Notes under the pieces: generated by a model
Seen by the model: the letters and a program-made list of their open reading frames with translations, nothing else
The model's database searches: none
Told to the model about the DNA's origin: nothing
Assembly: GCA_030015575.1 (NCBI GenBank)
Contig: CM057338.1
Span: 634,500,189 to 634,564,188 of the forward strand
Reading direction: 5' to 3'
Source: Agapanthus africanus
Taxonomy: Eukaryota; Streptophyta; Magnoliopsida; Asparagales; Amaryllidaceae
DNA length: 64,000 bases
Position numbers and translations under genes: made by a program
Shown here: piece by piece, positions 1-12,045 of the stretch
Layout: each line of letters opens with the position of its first letter
Position numbering within the stretch: position 1 is the first letter of the stretch

Positions 1-455
1 TCTAATAGTCGGTGATCCCGCCTCAATAGTGTCACGTACGATAAAATATGTATAATACGACATTCTCGAGTCAAGAGTGCGGATCAATCATCATATTTAT
101 ACTTCGTACAAAATTCATCATACGGCATCCCAAAATTGGGGTACGGGTCAAATATCACATTTATCTCATTATTCATATGGTATCATTATCATAATGTCAT
201 GAACCAGTGGTACTGATCTAAAGTCTAGTACATTCCGATACCATCAACATATATTCGCGTGTGTATGAAAACACATCGCCCATCAATCCGCTATAATATC
301 ATGTTGTATATCATAACACGACCCAAATCATATAACCGATCTCACGGCATCATACCCGATCATATCAACTCTCCTCCGAGTTTCATATACTATCCTCATC
401 ACCCGTGTATACGTATATGTATATATATATCAACACAACCACACACACACACACA

Positions 456-512
<57 letters not shown>

Positions 513-1266
513 CCATTTACATCAAAGACATATCACGTGTGTGCATGAGTGTGTGTGTATGTATCAACCTATATTCTAGGGTTTCGCGACTAAGAAATTA
601 AACTAAAAACGTTTTCTTCCCACTACACTAAAATTAACCCATGCTCTCCGTAAACCGTTCATGTTAATTATTCGCGTATCACAATACACCTAAATATATA
701 AATATAATATACTCACGTACTACACTATGAAACTGCGGGGGTGCTATACGCCATCCACCCGACTTCCTCCGTAGATATACATCTACTCATCTTGATCCTT
801 GCTTGCCGAAGTCGATGTCGCCTTGCTCCTCCTTATTATCCGAAGTCCACATGAGGGTGCCTACATATACAAACACATAGTATCATAAACAGAATCATGT
901 ACGAAAACCAAAACGGCACACGAATCGCACACAGGTTAAAATCTATGGTCTACTCATGAAAGAATAACCAAACAACCCTCGAGATTGACGTGCAAACGTC
1001 ACACCAGCGAGTCAAAACCCAAATACTAAAATCCAAGTCATAAATAGTCATAAAACCAAAGCAGCAACATAAGAAAACACTTCTAGATTTTGTTACAGGT
1101 GAAATTTGCCAATTCTGCATATGTGGTAGGTCTAATTTGCCTAAAATGAAGCCATGGACCAAACACGAGGCGATTCCATAGCACCAAGGCCGCAATTTGC
1201 GGCCAAAACTTGATTATTTGCAGCCATAGTAAAGGGTTAGGGTCTCGGTTCGTGGGTATAGCTTCC
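1..1266 (-). mobile_element. Outer gypsy LTR, segment 1 of 3
   Basis: This stretch is alignable by eye with the LTR of the long-LTR element at 27555-28600 and 34725-35800, with the same blocks in the same order (tcggtgatcccgcctcaat near 10, caagagtgcggatcaatcat near 72, gcgggggtgctatacgcc near 735), but it is clearly more diverged. It is therefore an older, related gypsy LTR in minus orientation. It is cut on the right by the Tekay-like insertion at 1272 and seems to continue at 25408-25470 and 37331-38319. No gene is seen. Its left part lies outside the window. Confidence 0.75.
436..510. repeat. (CA)n followed by (AT)n microsatellite
   Basis: A run of CA dinucleotides (about 436-456) passes into a near-perfect AT run (about 459-505). 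It lies inside the outer LTR. The younger relatives at 28160 and 35345 have only a short TG/TA-rich stretch in the matching place, so the run expanded in this copy. Confidence 0.9.
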
Positions 1267-1271
1267 AGGTT
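1267..1271. repeat. TSD AGGTT of the Tekay-like element (left copy)
   Basis: AGGTT directly precedes the LTR start TGTAACG at 1272 and is repeated at 25403-25407, directly after the LTR end GTGACA. This fixes both ends of the element. Confidence 0.93.
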
Positions 1272-1550
1272 TGTAACGTTTTAGAAATCGTTATGAGAAT
1301 TTTTCCGTTTTAGCGTAAAATTGTCGGTATTTTCCGTTTTGACCCGACTGTGTTCAAACGACCATATCGACTTGCCAGCACCTAGTTTAGCTAAAATAAA
1401 GCTAGTGCGCAAGCTATGGGGGTATATGGGACGTTTTGGTTCAATTTGAATTTTTTCCAATTTTAATGTTATTTTAATGCGGTATTCACATTTTGGGAAA
1501 TTTCTCTTTTGTGATCTTTTCTTCAATTATTCTTGAGTAACCAAACCCAC
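1272..1550 (+). mobile_element. Tekay-like 5' LTR, first part
   Basis: The first 279 bases of the 5' LTR match 22245-22520 of the 3' LTR almost base for base. The rest of the LTR resumes at 14470, after the Athila insertion. Confidence 0.93.
1546..1550. repeat. TSD CCCAC of the Athila element (left copy)
   Basis: CCCAC precedes the LTR terminus at 1551 and recurs at 14465-14469. The uninterrupted sequence is seen in the 3' LTR of the host element near 22516 (aaacccacataat), which shows the empty site. Confidence 0.95.
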
Positions 1551-3010
1551 TGATTGATGTGAAAGAGTGTGTTTGTAGTTAACCGCAATCAGAACGGTGT
1601 CGCGTATAGCTAGACCGAGGTGAGTACGAGTCGTCCTCAGGGAAACGTTGAACCTTTTATTCTTACTTTAGATGTGTTGAGAAAGAGAGGAGGGATAAAG
1701 AATTTTGAAGAATGTTTTCTAGATCTACGTTAAGCAAGAATGCAAAAATATAGATCTAGATTATTTTAGGGATGTAGTTAATATAATAAGAGGGCTTGTA
1801 GGGTTCGTTAGGATTTAGTAGTCATGGACGATTAATTAAAAGTTACCCTTTTTATCCTTTAATAGATTTAAAACTAGAACGATGGTGATGCGTGTAGATT
1901 AGGATTTCTGGAGGGAAAAGGAATCCCACTCTTAACCCTTATCTCGACACGGAACTCCGTTCATATCTAGGCTTTACCAAAACAATCATTAATCTAATCT
2001 CTAATCGCGGTCGGAACTAACAAAGAATTGTTAGCGCGCACGATTAGGATGTTAATGATTCTTTTGATAAAGTTCATAAACTTTATAGGACTTAAAAAGG
2101 GTTTAGGGATGTTCATCATCCATTTGCCTACCCTAATCCTACGAACCCTAACAAGCGGAGAATTACTCGCGCATGTTGGGAGAAAAAGAGATGGAAAGAA
2201 ATTGCATAATTAAACTACGAAGAAATAGAATAAGAAAAAGAAAGCTACCTTTATTAATCAACAAAATTCATTACACTTGAATCCATAGAAAATGATTACA
2301 AATCTAGTTGCTTCTCGATTTCTTCCAAGGAGGTAGACGAATAGTTGATTATCAGCCTGGATGCGTGAGCCGTCTTGGACTTCATGATCTCGTCGGCTTG
2401 ATGATTTTTCCAAGAGGCTCTCGGTGCCTTTTTATAGTGCAAAGCCAGAATCATTTGCTTCCATATTAGGTAAAATTCATCATAGATTCACCATAGAAAA
2501 TTTCACCCTGCAAATCCTCCATCATGCCGCGGATCCGCGGCCCAAGGAGGGTAAGGCCGTGGATCCGTGGCCGTTTAATCATGTCTCTTGATCAAATTTT
2601 GGGATGTTTCTCTATGTGACATGTGGACTTCTATGGAACTTTTGTATCTTTGAAATCTTCTCGCGGTTGCTGCCAGACTTGGTCTCCAAGTTTTGATTCC
2701 TTAATTAGGCAAGTCTTCTTCAACAACTTGATTTCCTTGATTCTAGTCTTGAAAAATTCTGCACAACTTGGAAAAATTCTGCACAACAACTCAAATAATA
2801 TTTAGTAGATTTTGTTCTACTAGGATTTGGTCAATGAATTTATTTGCATACATTTTTCTACCAAATTCTAATTAAAATATATCAACATATGAAAAATAGT
2901 ATTTTTACATATAAACCCTCATATGTATGATATATTATAATAAAGTCCTTTTTTAATATGAAAATGGTAAGAAAAATGTAATACAAATGTGCAGTTTTAT
3001 CAACTGAACA
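1551..3010 (-). mobile_element. Athila-like 3' LTR
   Basis: This is 1460 bp, equal in length to its partner at 13005-14464. Read on the minus strand it begins TGTTCAGTTGATAAAACTGC and ends CATCAATCA. It carries a pair of GC-rich palindromes at 2527-2570. Open frames inside it, such as 2028-2213, recur only because the LTR is duplicated and show no known protein. Confidence 0.95.
2527..2570. repeat. Paired GC-rich palindromes in the Athila LTR
   Basis: CCGCGGATCCGCGG (2527-2540) and CCGTGGATCCGTGG (2557-2570) are separated by 16 bases in an otherwise AT-rich LTR. The partner LTR has the diverged pair at 13980-13993 and 14011-14024. Confidence 0.85.
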
Positions 3011-3025
3011 AATACCCCCAAACTT
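3011..3025 (-). promoter_or_regulatory. Athila polypurine tract
   Basis: Directly inside the 3' LTR, the minus strand reads AAGTTTGGGGGTATT, the expected plus-strand primer for DNA synthesis in this family. Confidence 0.8.
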
Positions 3026-4535
3026 ATCTTTGATCGTCCCGAGAAAACTAGTTTATTCAAGAGGAGAAAAAGAAAGGAGAAAACTAAGCACACTTTCGTA
3101 GGCAAACACGATTGCACTGAGCACGTGCAACAAGCCGTTAAACCTCTAGGTGTCCCTAGTAGGAGGAGTGTTGTCTCCTGAGGGTTTTCAGCGGATTGCA
3201 CCCATAAAATCCTATAACAAAAGAGAGATGGTGAAATTTACATATAAAGATAAGAACCATAAAAGAAAGACTTTGAAAATAAGAGTTTCCAATTATACTA
3301 GTTTTTCAGTTGTCATGAGCCCTATCTTAATAGTCATGAAAAAATGTTAGAAATCACATCATCCCTCAATAAAACATCGTCTATATTTTTCGTTCCTACC
3401 TTTCATCCAAACATTGATCATATAACCCCACGTGTGTGTTAAGAACATCCCTACACTCGGAGAATTCAATTCAAGCTATCATACTCTTGTCCATCTACCT
3501 TAGTACTTTTTAATTTGATGAATACTTAGGTTTTCTCACACCTTTTCATGCGACCGTTAATACTTCTTGAGATACTAACCGACCGATTACTCATGTGCTT
3601 GCTGATCCGGTGATAATATTTTCCTCGTCTTGCACTACCTAAGGCTTAGCAGTGACTCCCAGACCAGTTGGCCTTAGGGCACTAGGTGAAGAGGCACCCT
3701 CGCTATATTTTTTTATTGCTACCTTGGCGATACAAAACCAGTGTTCATTTTTTTTTCTTTTCACCATTTTTATATTTTCTTCATTTTTTCGGTTCCTTCA
3801 TACTTTGGCTTTTAGACAAGAGCATTTCAAGGTATCCTCTACTATCCCGAGTTTCAAGACGTGTGTAAGTGCATATAGTAGGGTATCAACATTCAAATGT
3901 TTGGCTTCCAGAATAGGAACTATTTTTCAGACTTATTTTTATTCTCAAATTAATGACTTCCTTCATCTTACTAACATTTGGGACAACAGCTCATAATTAC
4001 TTATTACTAGTTCGTTTAAGAAAACTTCTAATTTTCTTGGTTTTCTTAAACTATTCTTATCTTTTGGATGTAATTTTTCACTTTCTACTCTTTTGTTAAA
4101 AAAAAAATTTTAATGCCCGGTGTCAAAGATAATTCAGTGAATACAAACCTCCCCCCAAACCTGTTTTCAGCAGTGTCCTCACTGATGTAGCCCTTTTGAG
4201 ATCATGGACCTGTATAATAAGGGAGAGATACGGGGGGTAAAATAATAGAAAATTCCCCCAAACTTATTCTTTGACACGCACAGATATTCAATCAAATCAT
4301 TTTTTTCTCACCTCCATTCTTAAAATGAGAAAATCTTATAAAAACATGGAGGTGAGGCGAAAGAATTTTAGTTTTGATAAAGCGGCTCCTGTAAAAACAG
4401 GAGCTCCTCCGCGGGGTCAGCAGAAAAATACGGTTTTAATCTATGCCCATTTACTTTAAAAATCGAACCGTTTTTCAAATTTTCGACTTCAACTGCCCCG
4501 TGCGGGTGTACATACCGCACCACAAAAGGTCCTTT
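3026..4535 (-). other. Athila region between pol and 3' LTR, no env-like gene seen
   Basis: About 1.5 kb sits where Athila relatives can carry an env-like frame. Only short unconvincing frames occur on either strand. Two further purine-rich tracts on the minus strand, near 4150-4160 and 4253-4275, resemble the true PPT; the second also matches its neighbouring bases (ccccaaacttat followed by tttga). Confidence 0.6.
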
Positions 4536-7500
4536 CTAACGAGATTTAAGCTTACCCGGATGAAGATAGAGACGGGAATCATAAAGAAGGACTTGTTGCC
4601 CCGATGTGAAGGTTTTTCTAGAAAGATTTTTATCGTGGAACACTTTAGTCCTGTTCTTTACTATCACCGCATTATCGTAAGCTTCATCGCGGAGTTCGCT
4701 TAGCTCATTTAACTGCAGCTTCCGATAGCTTCCTGCATGATCAAGATCAAAATTAAGCTTTTTAATAGCCCACATTGCCTTATGTTCGATCTCGACAGGA
4801 AGGTGGCATGCCTTCCCAAACACAAGGCGGTATGGAGACATACCAAGATCAGTCTTATAAGCGGTGCGGAATGCCCAAAGAGCATCCGTCAATTTGGTTG
4901 ACCAATCTTTACGGTTCTTATAAACCGTCTTCTCCAATATCTGTTTGATCTGCCTATTTGAGATCTCAGCCTGCCCGCTTGTTTGGGGATGATAGGGCGT
5001 AGAGAGCTTATGAGTGATTGAATATTTCTGCATCAAGGCCTCGAAAGACCTATTGCAGAAATGTGTCCCGTTGTCGCTAATGATAGCGCGAGGGTATCCG
5101 AATCGCGAAAAGATGTTTTCTTTAAGGAACATAATGACAACTTTGTTGTCATTAGTACGACACGGTATAGCTTCCACCCACTTCGAGACATAATCAACCG
5201 CTAACAAGATATATAGATTCCCAAAGGAGTTGAGAAAAAGGGCCCATAAAATCAATACCCCAAACATCAAATATTTCCACACCATATAGGTAGGAGTGGC
5301 ATCTCATTCCTTCGTGAAATCTGACCCAAATGCTGACATCGCGGACAAGTTTTGCAATGTTCAAATGTATCTTTAAATAATGTTGGCCAATAAAAGCCAC
5401 ATTGCAAAACTTTCTCCGCCGTTTTTCGAGGTCCAAAGTGACCGCCGCATGCCTGATCATGACAAAATGATAACACGCTCTTGAATTCATCGTTAGGGAC
5501 ACACCTGCGAATGATTTGATCGGAACAATACTTGAATAGATAAGGTTCATCCCAGTAAAAATATTTTACTTGGGATATAAATCGAAGTTTGTCTTGTTTC
5601 GACCAATCACTAGGAATAGTCCCGTTGCAAGATAGTTCACGATATCCACGAACCAAGGTTCGTAGGATACATTCAAGAGCTGTTCGTCAGGAAATGAGTC
5701 ATTTATCGGCACGGTCACAGTTGGCGAAGAAGTGATGCGTGAAAGATGGTCGGCTACAACGTTTTCACATCCACTCTTGTCTTTGATAACAAGATCAAAT
5801 TCTTGTAACAATAGGATCCAACGTATTAGCCTGGCCTTTGCATCCTTCTTCGTTAAAAGATGTCGTAGGGCCGAGTGATCTGTGTAAACCACAATAGGCG
5901 AGCCAATCAAGTAGGGCCTGAATTTCTCTAATGCAAATACAACTGTCAAGAGTTCTTTCTCGGTAGTTGTGTAATTTATTTGTGCATCATTCAAGGTCCT
6001 ACTTGCATAGTAAATTACATGTGGCATCTTATCAATGTGCTGTCCTAAGACAGCACCAATAGCAAAATCTGATGCGTCACACATAAGCTCGAACGGGTGG
6101 TTCTAATCCGGAGATGATAGAACGAGGGTTGTAGTGAGTGATTCTTTAAGCGATTCAAAAGAAGCCTCACAATCCGAATCGAAGTGAAATGTAGTGTCCT
6201 TGGCCAATAGAAGGGTTAAGGGTCTAGCAATTTTGCTAAAGTCCTTAATAAATCTCCTATAAAATCCTGCATGGCCATGGAAGGATCGTATATCTTTGAC
6301 GCAGTTGGGACAAGGAAGGTTATGAATGACATCTATTTTAGCTCTGTCAACCTCAATGCCTTTTCGTGAAATTATATGTCCAAGTACAATACCTTCTTGG
6401 ACCATAAAATGGCATTTTTCCCAATTCAAAGTTAAGTTCTTATCCTTACAGCAGGTAAGAACCGCGTCAAGATTACGAAGGCAGTCCTCAAAGGAGTCCC
6501 CAAAAATGGAGAAATCGTCCATAAAAATTTCTAGAAAATTTTCCACCATATCTGAAAATATCCCCATCATGCACCGCTGAAATGTAGCGGGAGCGTTGCA
6601 TAACCCAAAGGGCATGCGTCTATAAGCAAAAGTTCCGAAAGGACAGGTAAAAGTGGTTTTATCTTGATCCTTTTCGGCGATGGGGACCTGGTTGTAGCCA
6701 GAGTATCCGTCCAAGAAACAGTAGTAATCGTGTCCCGCTAATCGTTCTAACATCTGGTCAATGAAAGGTAGAGGGAAGTGATCTTTCCTCGTAGCGGCAT
6801 TGAGTTTCCTGTAATCAATACATACGCGCCACCCAGTTTTGGTGCGTGTTTGGATTAACTCATTAGCCTTATTAGTGATGACCGTGATGCCAGACTTTTT
6901 AGGGACCACATAAATTGGACTTACCCATTGACTATCAGATATGGGGTAAATTATTCCACTATCAACGCACTTGACGATTTCTTTCTTTACCGCCTCCTTC
7001 ATAACGGGATTTAACCGTCTTTGTGGGTCTCGAGTTGGTTTAGCTTCATCCATCAGATGTATGTGATGTTCAACAATTAAGGGACTAATCCCTTTGATGT
7101 CGGCCATTGTCCAACCAAATGCTTGCCGATTCGATCTCAACACTGCCAAAAGTGCATTCTCTTGCTCTACGGCTAGAGAAGCGGATATAATCACTGGCAA
7201 AGTCTCATTCTCTCCTAAATATGCATATTTAAGATGAGAAGGTAGCGGTTTGAGATCAAGAATTAGCGGAGGGACAATAGAAGGAGGGGTAACGGAATGA
7301 TATTCGGACTCCTTAAGAGGTTCAAAACTTGCATAAGATATTGACTCAGAAAGTGCTGCTGACTTTTGCAACGAGTCAACGGGTTCAATCTCAAGGTCGG
7401 ACTCATTGAACATATCCTCACTGTGAAGTGGGGCAAGATCAAACGATGTCTCATTGGTGTTGTCGAGAACATCAAAGCAAAGATCCTCATCCATGCAGCT

Positions 7501-7990
7501 TTCGGAAGCTATCTCGTGGATGGAACAAACATCCAGCAATTGAGCAGAAGGTTCTGATGGCTGACTTCCTAGCTTGTAAATATTAAGCTCAATTGTCATT
7601 TTCCCGAAGGATAAGTTCATAGAACCGTTACAACTATTAATCACAGCATTAGAAGTTGCTAGGAAGGGTCGACCAAGTATCACCGGGATTTGATTGTGTG
7701 GGTTTGCCACAGGTTGTGTATCTAAAACAATAAAGTCCACGGGAAATATGAATTCCCCAACTTTAATTAACACATCCTCTAGTTCGCCCTGAGGTTTAGT
7801 GATAGATCGGTCTGCCATCTGGAGAGTACAATGGGCGGGTTTTAACTCTCCAATTCCTAACTGCTCGTAAACTGAATAAGGAAGCAAGTTGACGCTAGCG
7901 CTTAGATCGAGTAAAGCACGATTAATATTTTTACCCCCAATAGAAATAGAGATTTTAGGACAGCTGGGGTCCTTACGTTTCTTTGGAATT
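4536..7990 (-). pseudogene. Athila pol: protease, RT, RNase H, integrase
   Basis: Read on the minus strand, the order is protease-like region (about 7990-7500, with SVNLLPYSVYEQLG and ILGRPFLAT), reverse transcriptase (about 7080-6300, with YRKLNAATRKDHFPLPFIDQ and the active-site motif FMDDFSIFG), RNase H (about 6084-5700, with [11 protein letters not shown] and ADHLSR), then the integrase zinc-binding and catalytic core (about 5500-4600, with CPRCQ, SDNGTHF and [10 protein letters not shown]). These wordings are typical of Athila/Calypso. The region is a fossil with a few interruptions. Neighbouring gag lies upstream on the same strand. Confidence 0.93.
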
Positions 7991-9822
7991 TTTGGGTAAA
8001 AGCTGTGCTAACATTACTCGTCATGAAAACCTTTTTAGGCACTAGAGTTTTTCTCTTCCTAGTGCACAAGTCTTTAAGGATTCTTGCATAAGATGGGACT
8101 TGTTGAATAGCATCTAGGAGAGGAATATTCACGCTAACTTGCTTAAACATTTCCACAATCTTCTCCATTTGCGGGTTAGGTCTGTTGGCCCTTAATCGGT
8201 TTGGAAATGGAGCTCGATCAATTAGTTTTTGGTCCAACGTTTGTGGAGAAGACTGTGGCGATGGATTCGATCCCAAAATTTGAGTGGGCATCGACTTAGA
8301 TAGATTTGGCGAAATGTTCGAGCCTTGGGGAAAACGGAGAATAGGCTCGGATGAAGGTGGGGGACTAGACGAATTAGGGGAAGAGGAAGAAGAAGATGGG
8401 GTATCAAATGTGTCACTAACATCAAACTGCTCACCCACTCGGTTATTCAGCTCTCTCCCCGATCTCAACATAGTAACGGCATTCACATTATGATTTTGTG
8501 AATGGCCAGGATTCGGTATGGGTTGAGATGGGAGTTTCCTTTTCTCTCTCGCACTCATTGCGGCGTTTAACTGTGCGATTTGGTTTTCTAATGATTTAAT
8601 ACTCTCACCATGGGAGGCGGAGTTTTTCGTTATGGTATCAATAGAAGACCTCATCTCAGACGAAATTTGCATGGATTGTTTCATGAACATATCCAAAGTT
8701 TGTGCAAGTGAGTTGTCAGTACCGGCCACTTGTGGTGTAGAAATGTTTGCCGGATTTTGGAAATTCTGTGACTGAAAGGGGGGCTGATTCTGTAGTTGTG
8801 GTTGCTGTGTAGGAGGTCTTTGATAATTGCTTTGTTGGTTTTGATTCCAAGCAAAGTTAGGATGATTCCTCCATCCTTGATTGTACGTGGAAGAATAAGG
8901 GTCGTTTCTAGGTCGCTGCTGAAAAGCAGCATTAGCTTGAAACGAAGCATTCATAGGACATTCTTCCGTTAAGTGTGAAGGATTCGAACAGCAACCACAG
9001 AAGGTCTTAGGAAGCGTGACCTGATTTAGGGAGAATGATGAAATTTGTTCTCAATAGCGTCGAGTTTCTTCTGTATCGCTGCCATTTCGGCTTTCACCAC
9101 GATAGAAACATCGAGCTGGTGAATACCTCCCTTAGTTGAAGGTGGTCTTACGCTTTCCCACTGCAACGTGTGTTCAGCAAGGTCTTCCAGATATTTCCAC
9201 GCTTCACCGTCATCTTTAGACATGAAATTGCATTGACACATTGTTTCAAGCATCTGCTTTGTCGCTGGATTAATGCCCTCATATATAATCCGACATAAAT
9301 CCCATCTTTGTATTCCGTGATGGGGGCATTGGACAAGCAGATCCTTGAAACGTTCAAAGCACTTCCAAAATGGTTCATTGGGAAGCTGGGTGAACTGGTT
9401 GATCTCGCTCCTAATATGGGCAGTCTTATGGTTTGGGTAAAACTTCTTAAGAAATGCTATGACAAATTCATCCCAATTAGTGATAGAGTGTGCGGCAGTA
9501 TTGTAAAGCCATTTTTCTGCCAAGTCGCACAGTGTGAATGGGAGAAGACATAAGCGCATAGCATCTAAAGTCAATTGTGATGTTCCCATCATTGCGCATA
9601 CGTTCTCGAATTTGGTGATGAAAACGTACGCGTCTTCCGACTCAAGCCCGTGAAATTTGGGCAGTAGATTGATGTAGTGGGGTTTAATTTCGAAATTATC
9701 CCCGTTAGGTGGTGGAAGAGATAGACAAGTGGGAAGAGGACCACGGATAGGATAGCATCTCTACTGGAGAGAAATGCGCGGTAGATTCTGTGCACCTTCG
9801 GACGGTGGCAGCGTGGTGTTAT
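7991..9822 (-). pseudogene. Athila gag, main part
   Basis: This encodes the capsid-like segment (about 9592-9100, with AEKWLYNTAAHSITNWDEF and CPHHGIQRWDL, the usual Athila-type gag wording), a CX2CX4HX4C zinc knuckle at 8958-8999 read on the minus strand, and a Gln/Asn/Pro-rich linker (8950-8650) leading to the protease. The gag is split at 9822/11908 by a copia solo LTR; its beginning is at 11913-12045. Broken. Confidence 0.88.
9818..9822. repeat. TSD GTTAT of the copia solo LTR (left copy)
   Basis: GTTAT directly precedes the LTR start at 9823 and is repeated at 11908-11912 directly after the LTR end. Confidence 0.93.
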
Positions 9823-11907
9823 TGTTAGTGTATATGCCCTAGAGGCCATTACTGTATCATACTAGTTTGTATATTACTTAATGGAAGCTTGGGATATTCA
9901 CCTTGTATAAACAATCTTGCTCAATATAGTAGTATGCTACTTGGTTTGTTTCTACTTCAATGTGTACATGTGTTTATTTTGCGATATCACCTATACGCAT
10001 TAGTGGAGCCCTTAGGATCTTTGCTTGATTACCAGCGTTGTGATGGCGGTCACACTAGTGGGGGCTGGGTAATCTGTAAGCACATCCTTATACATGTCCC
10101 TAGTCGCAGGACTATCGAGACAGGGCATCGATACTCCGGAGTAGACTAGCGTATGCGCTTCTCATCCCAGTGTGGGAGATGGTCTGTCCCACAGCCATCA
10201 GTACGTCGTACTGGAGATAGTATACGGGTGCTCGTTGGGTTACGAGTACACTGGACAGGACTCGTCGGGAACTGACAGGTTGGTATTATACCTATCGTCA
10301 GTTATCAGTTCCCAGGTGACATGAGTACAGCTTAATCCGCTGACTTGACACTGGCACTTCGCCTCGAGTGTGTTCCCACTGCACTTTGATCACTACCCTA
10401 CCACGGCTCAAAGGAGTCGTGCAAACAGGTAGTGGTTGGGTGCAGTCCCGAAGCACTTGGAGGCAGTGCCGGTTAGACAGGATTCGTCTCTCCCGGTATT
10501 GGGGGTTGACATCGCGCTGTGTCTAGGAGAGCCATTACACGAGTAGTCCCTGGCCAGGGCAAGCGAGATATACTGGTAGGCTTCCAGTGTTATCTCAGGG
10601 TGTTTTGGGCTTCACTCCGACACGACTTGTACCGCTATTGGGGGACTGACGTTTTACCGCCCCCTAGGCCCGACATGCGATGTATCAGAAGAACAGACCG
10701 GACTGTACGGAGACTGTCACATTCAGACACAGTAGGAGTTCAGATGGGGTTCACCTCGTCAGCCTTCTTGTCGGCATCTACTTGGGGACCGTTACGCACA
10801 GCTAGTGCCGCTTGCGGTCTGTGGTTAAACCCACTGCGAGCGTAGTGTCGAGTCTTTAGAGTCCCACACAGAGGGTATTCGCCTCCGGGCAAAACAGAGT
10901 AGAGGTCGCATGGTTTTGCGGCAGGGTTCGTTCTCATCCGCGCACTTGTGCACGTTTGGAGTCCGGACGGATATTGCCAGCGGGCTCTGGTTTGAGCCAG
11001 ATACTGTTATATGTTTTGGGGTTGCTTTTATCTCTCGGTATTCTTGTTCCTCGGAACGAGAATACAGGTGTGTATGCACAGTTGCTCGAGGCGGAGGATG
11101 AGGTTTTTCATTAGGGTTTCGGAACGGGTGCGTATGCACAGTTGACAGTCGTCTTTTTCCAAACCCTAATAGATTTATGAAATATCAATTAATAATAGTA
11201 ATTAAATGAAATATTGTTATGGTTGATTTTGTTGACTTGTTGACCATGGTTGACTTGTTGACCATGGTTGAATGTTGACCACCATCATTGCTTTGCAAGG
11301 ATACTCCTTGATTCTAGCTTACACTCATTTATTGAAAGTTATGATAGTGGTCATTCCAAATACAACCATCAACTATTTCATTTTTGATTTATTATTATTA
11401 ATTAGATAATTCCTTTTCTTTTAGTTATGGTTGCAAAAGAAAAGAGCTCATTCTATCATAATCATTCTCTCTCCTCACTTCATCTTCTTCTTCCTCAAGC
11501 TCAAGGAGAATCCTTCTCATGTGTTGAGAATCCCTCTCCTTGAAAAGAAAACAACCCCTAGACACTCTCTACTCACTCTAGGATCAAAGGTTTAGCAAGC
11601 CGAAGACTCTAGTTCTCTCAAAGTTCGAGAAAGAGCCCGAAGGTTGAACCCTCAGGTGGATCCATCTTTGACGGAAGAAGGCGACGAGGAAAGAACCATC
11701 AACCTCTACAAAGTTTGAAGAAGAAGGAGTTCAAGTTTAGGTATAACCATCTTTCCGAGTAGCTAACTCTCTTTAGCATGTTTGCTAGTTTTAGTTTAGG
11801 AAAAGATCCCGACTTTGTTAGTCCATGTTGCCCCTTGCGCTAAAAATTTGACTTTTATACCGTTTCCGCCTCCCCGTAAGAACCGGGGGTCGCAACGTGG
11901 ACTTACA
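9823..11907 (+). mobile_element. Copia (Tork/Angela-like) solo LTR inside Athila gag
   Basis: This 2085-bp LTR starts TGTTAGTGTATATGCCCTAG and ends GTGGACTTACA. It has no internal region and is bounded by GTTAT on both sides, so it is a solo LTR left by LTR-LTR recombination. It shares long blocks with the copia LTRs at 40509, 52046 and 59955, and most closely with the minus-strand LTR at 62628-64000 (for example the block around 10780-10880, including gtggttaaacccactgc). Open frames within it (10519-10845, 10825-11139) are chance frames in the conserved LTR body. Five WRKY boxes lie at 11232-11280. Confidence 0.94.
11232..11280 (+). promoter_or_regulatory. Cluster of five W-boxes (TTGACY) in the copia solo LTR
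   Basis: TTGACT or TTGACC occurs at 11232, 11240, 11250, 11258 and 11275, all on the element's sense strand, in a short imperfect tandem repeat built around gttgacttgttgaccatg. W-boxes are the core site for WRKY transcription factors. Whether they act here is inference. Confidence 0.7.
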
Positions 11908-11912
11908 GTTAT

Positions 11913-12045
11913 AATTTGATGGAGTGCCGTCCATTTCGGTCGTGGTGTGTGGTGGTGGAAAAGAAGATGAAGAAGTACCGACTTCGGCGTCGATAGCAGG
12001 AACGCGGACAAGACGGGCACTAGGATCCTGTGTCCAGCCGAGCAT
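11913..12045 (-). pseudogene. Athila gag, N-terminal part
   Basis: An ATG-led frame from 12045 on the minus strand (MLGWTQDPSARLV...) runs up to the solo LTR insertion. Its position just downstream of the leader suggests the beginning of gag. The family's N-terminus is poorly conserved, so the start is tentative. Confidence 0.55.

Noticed and set aside
259-579. 106-codon frame on the plus strand
   Set aside because: It runs through the CA/AT microsatellite, giving a Tyr-Ile repeat, inside an LTR. No protein-like composition.
3652-3996. 114-codon frame on the plus strand in the Athila 3' region
   Set aside because: Opposite to the element's sense strand, Phe-rich from T-runs, with no family resemblance. 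An env-like gene should be on the minus strand.
10519-11139. Overlapping frames on both strands in the solo copia LTR
   Set aside because: They lie in the conserved LTR body, and counterparts recur at 41146, 52311, 60224 and 63634 only because the LTR recurs.
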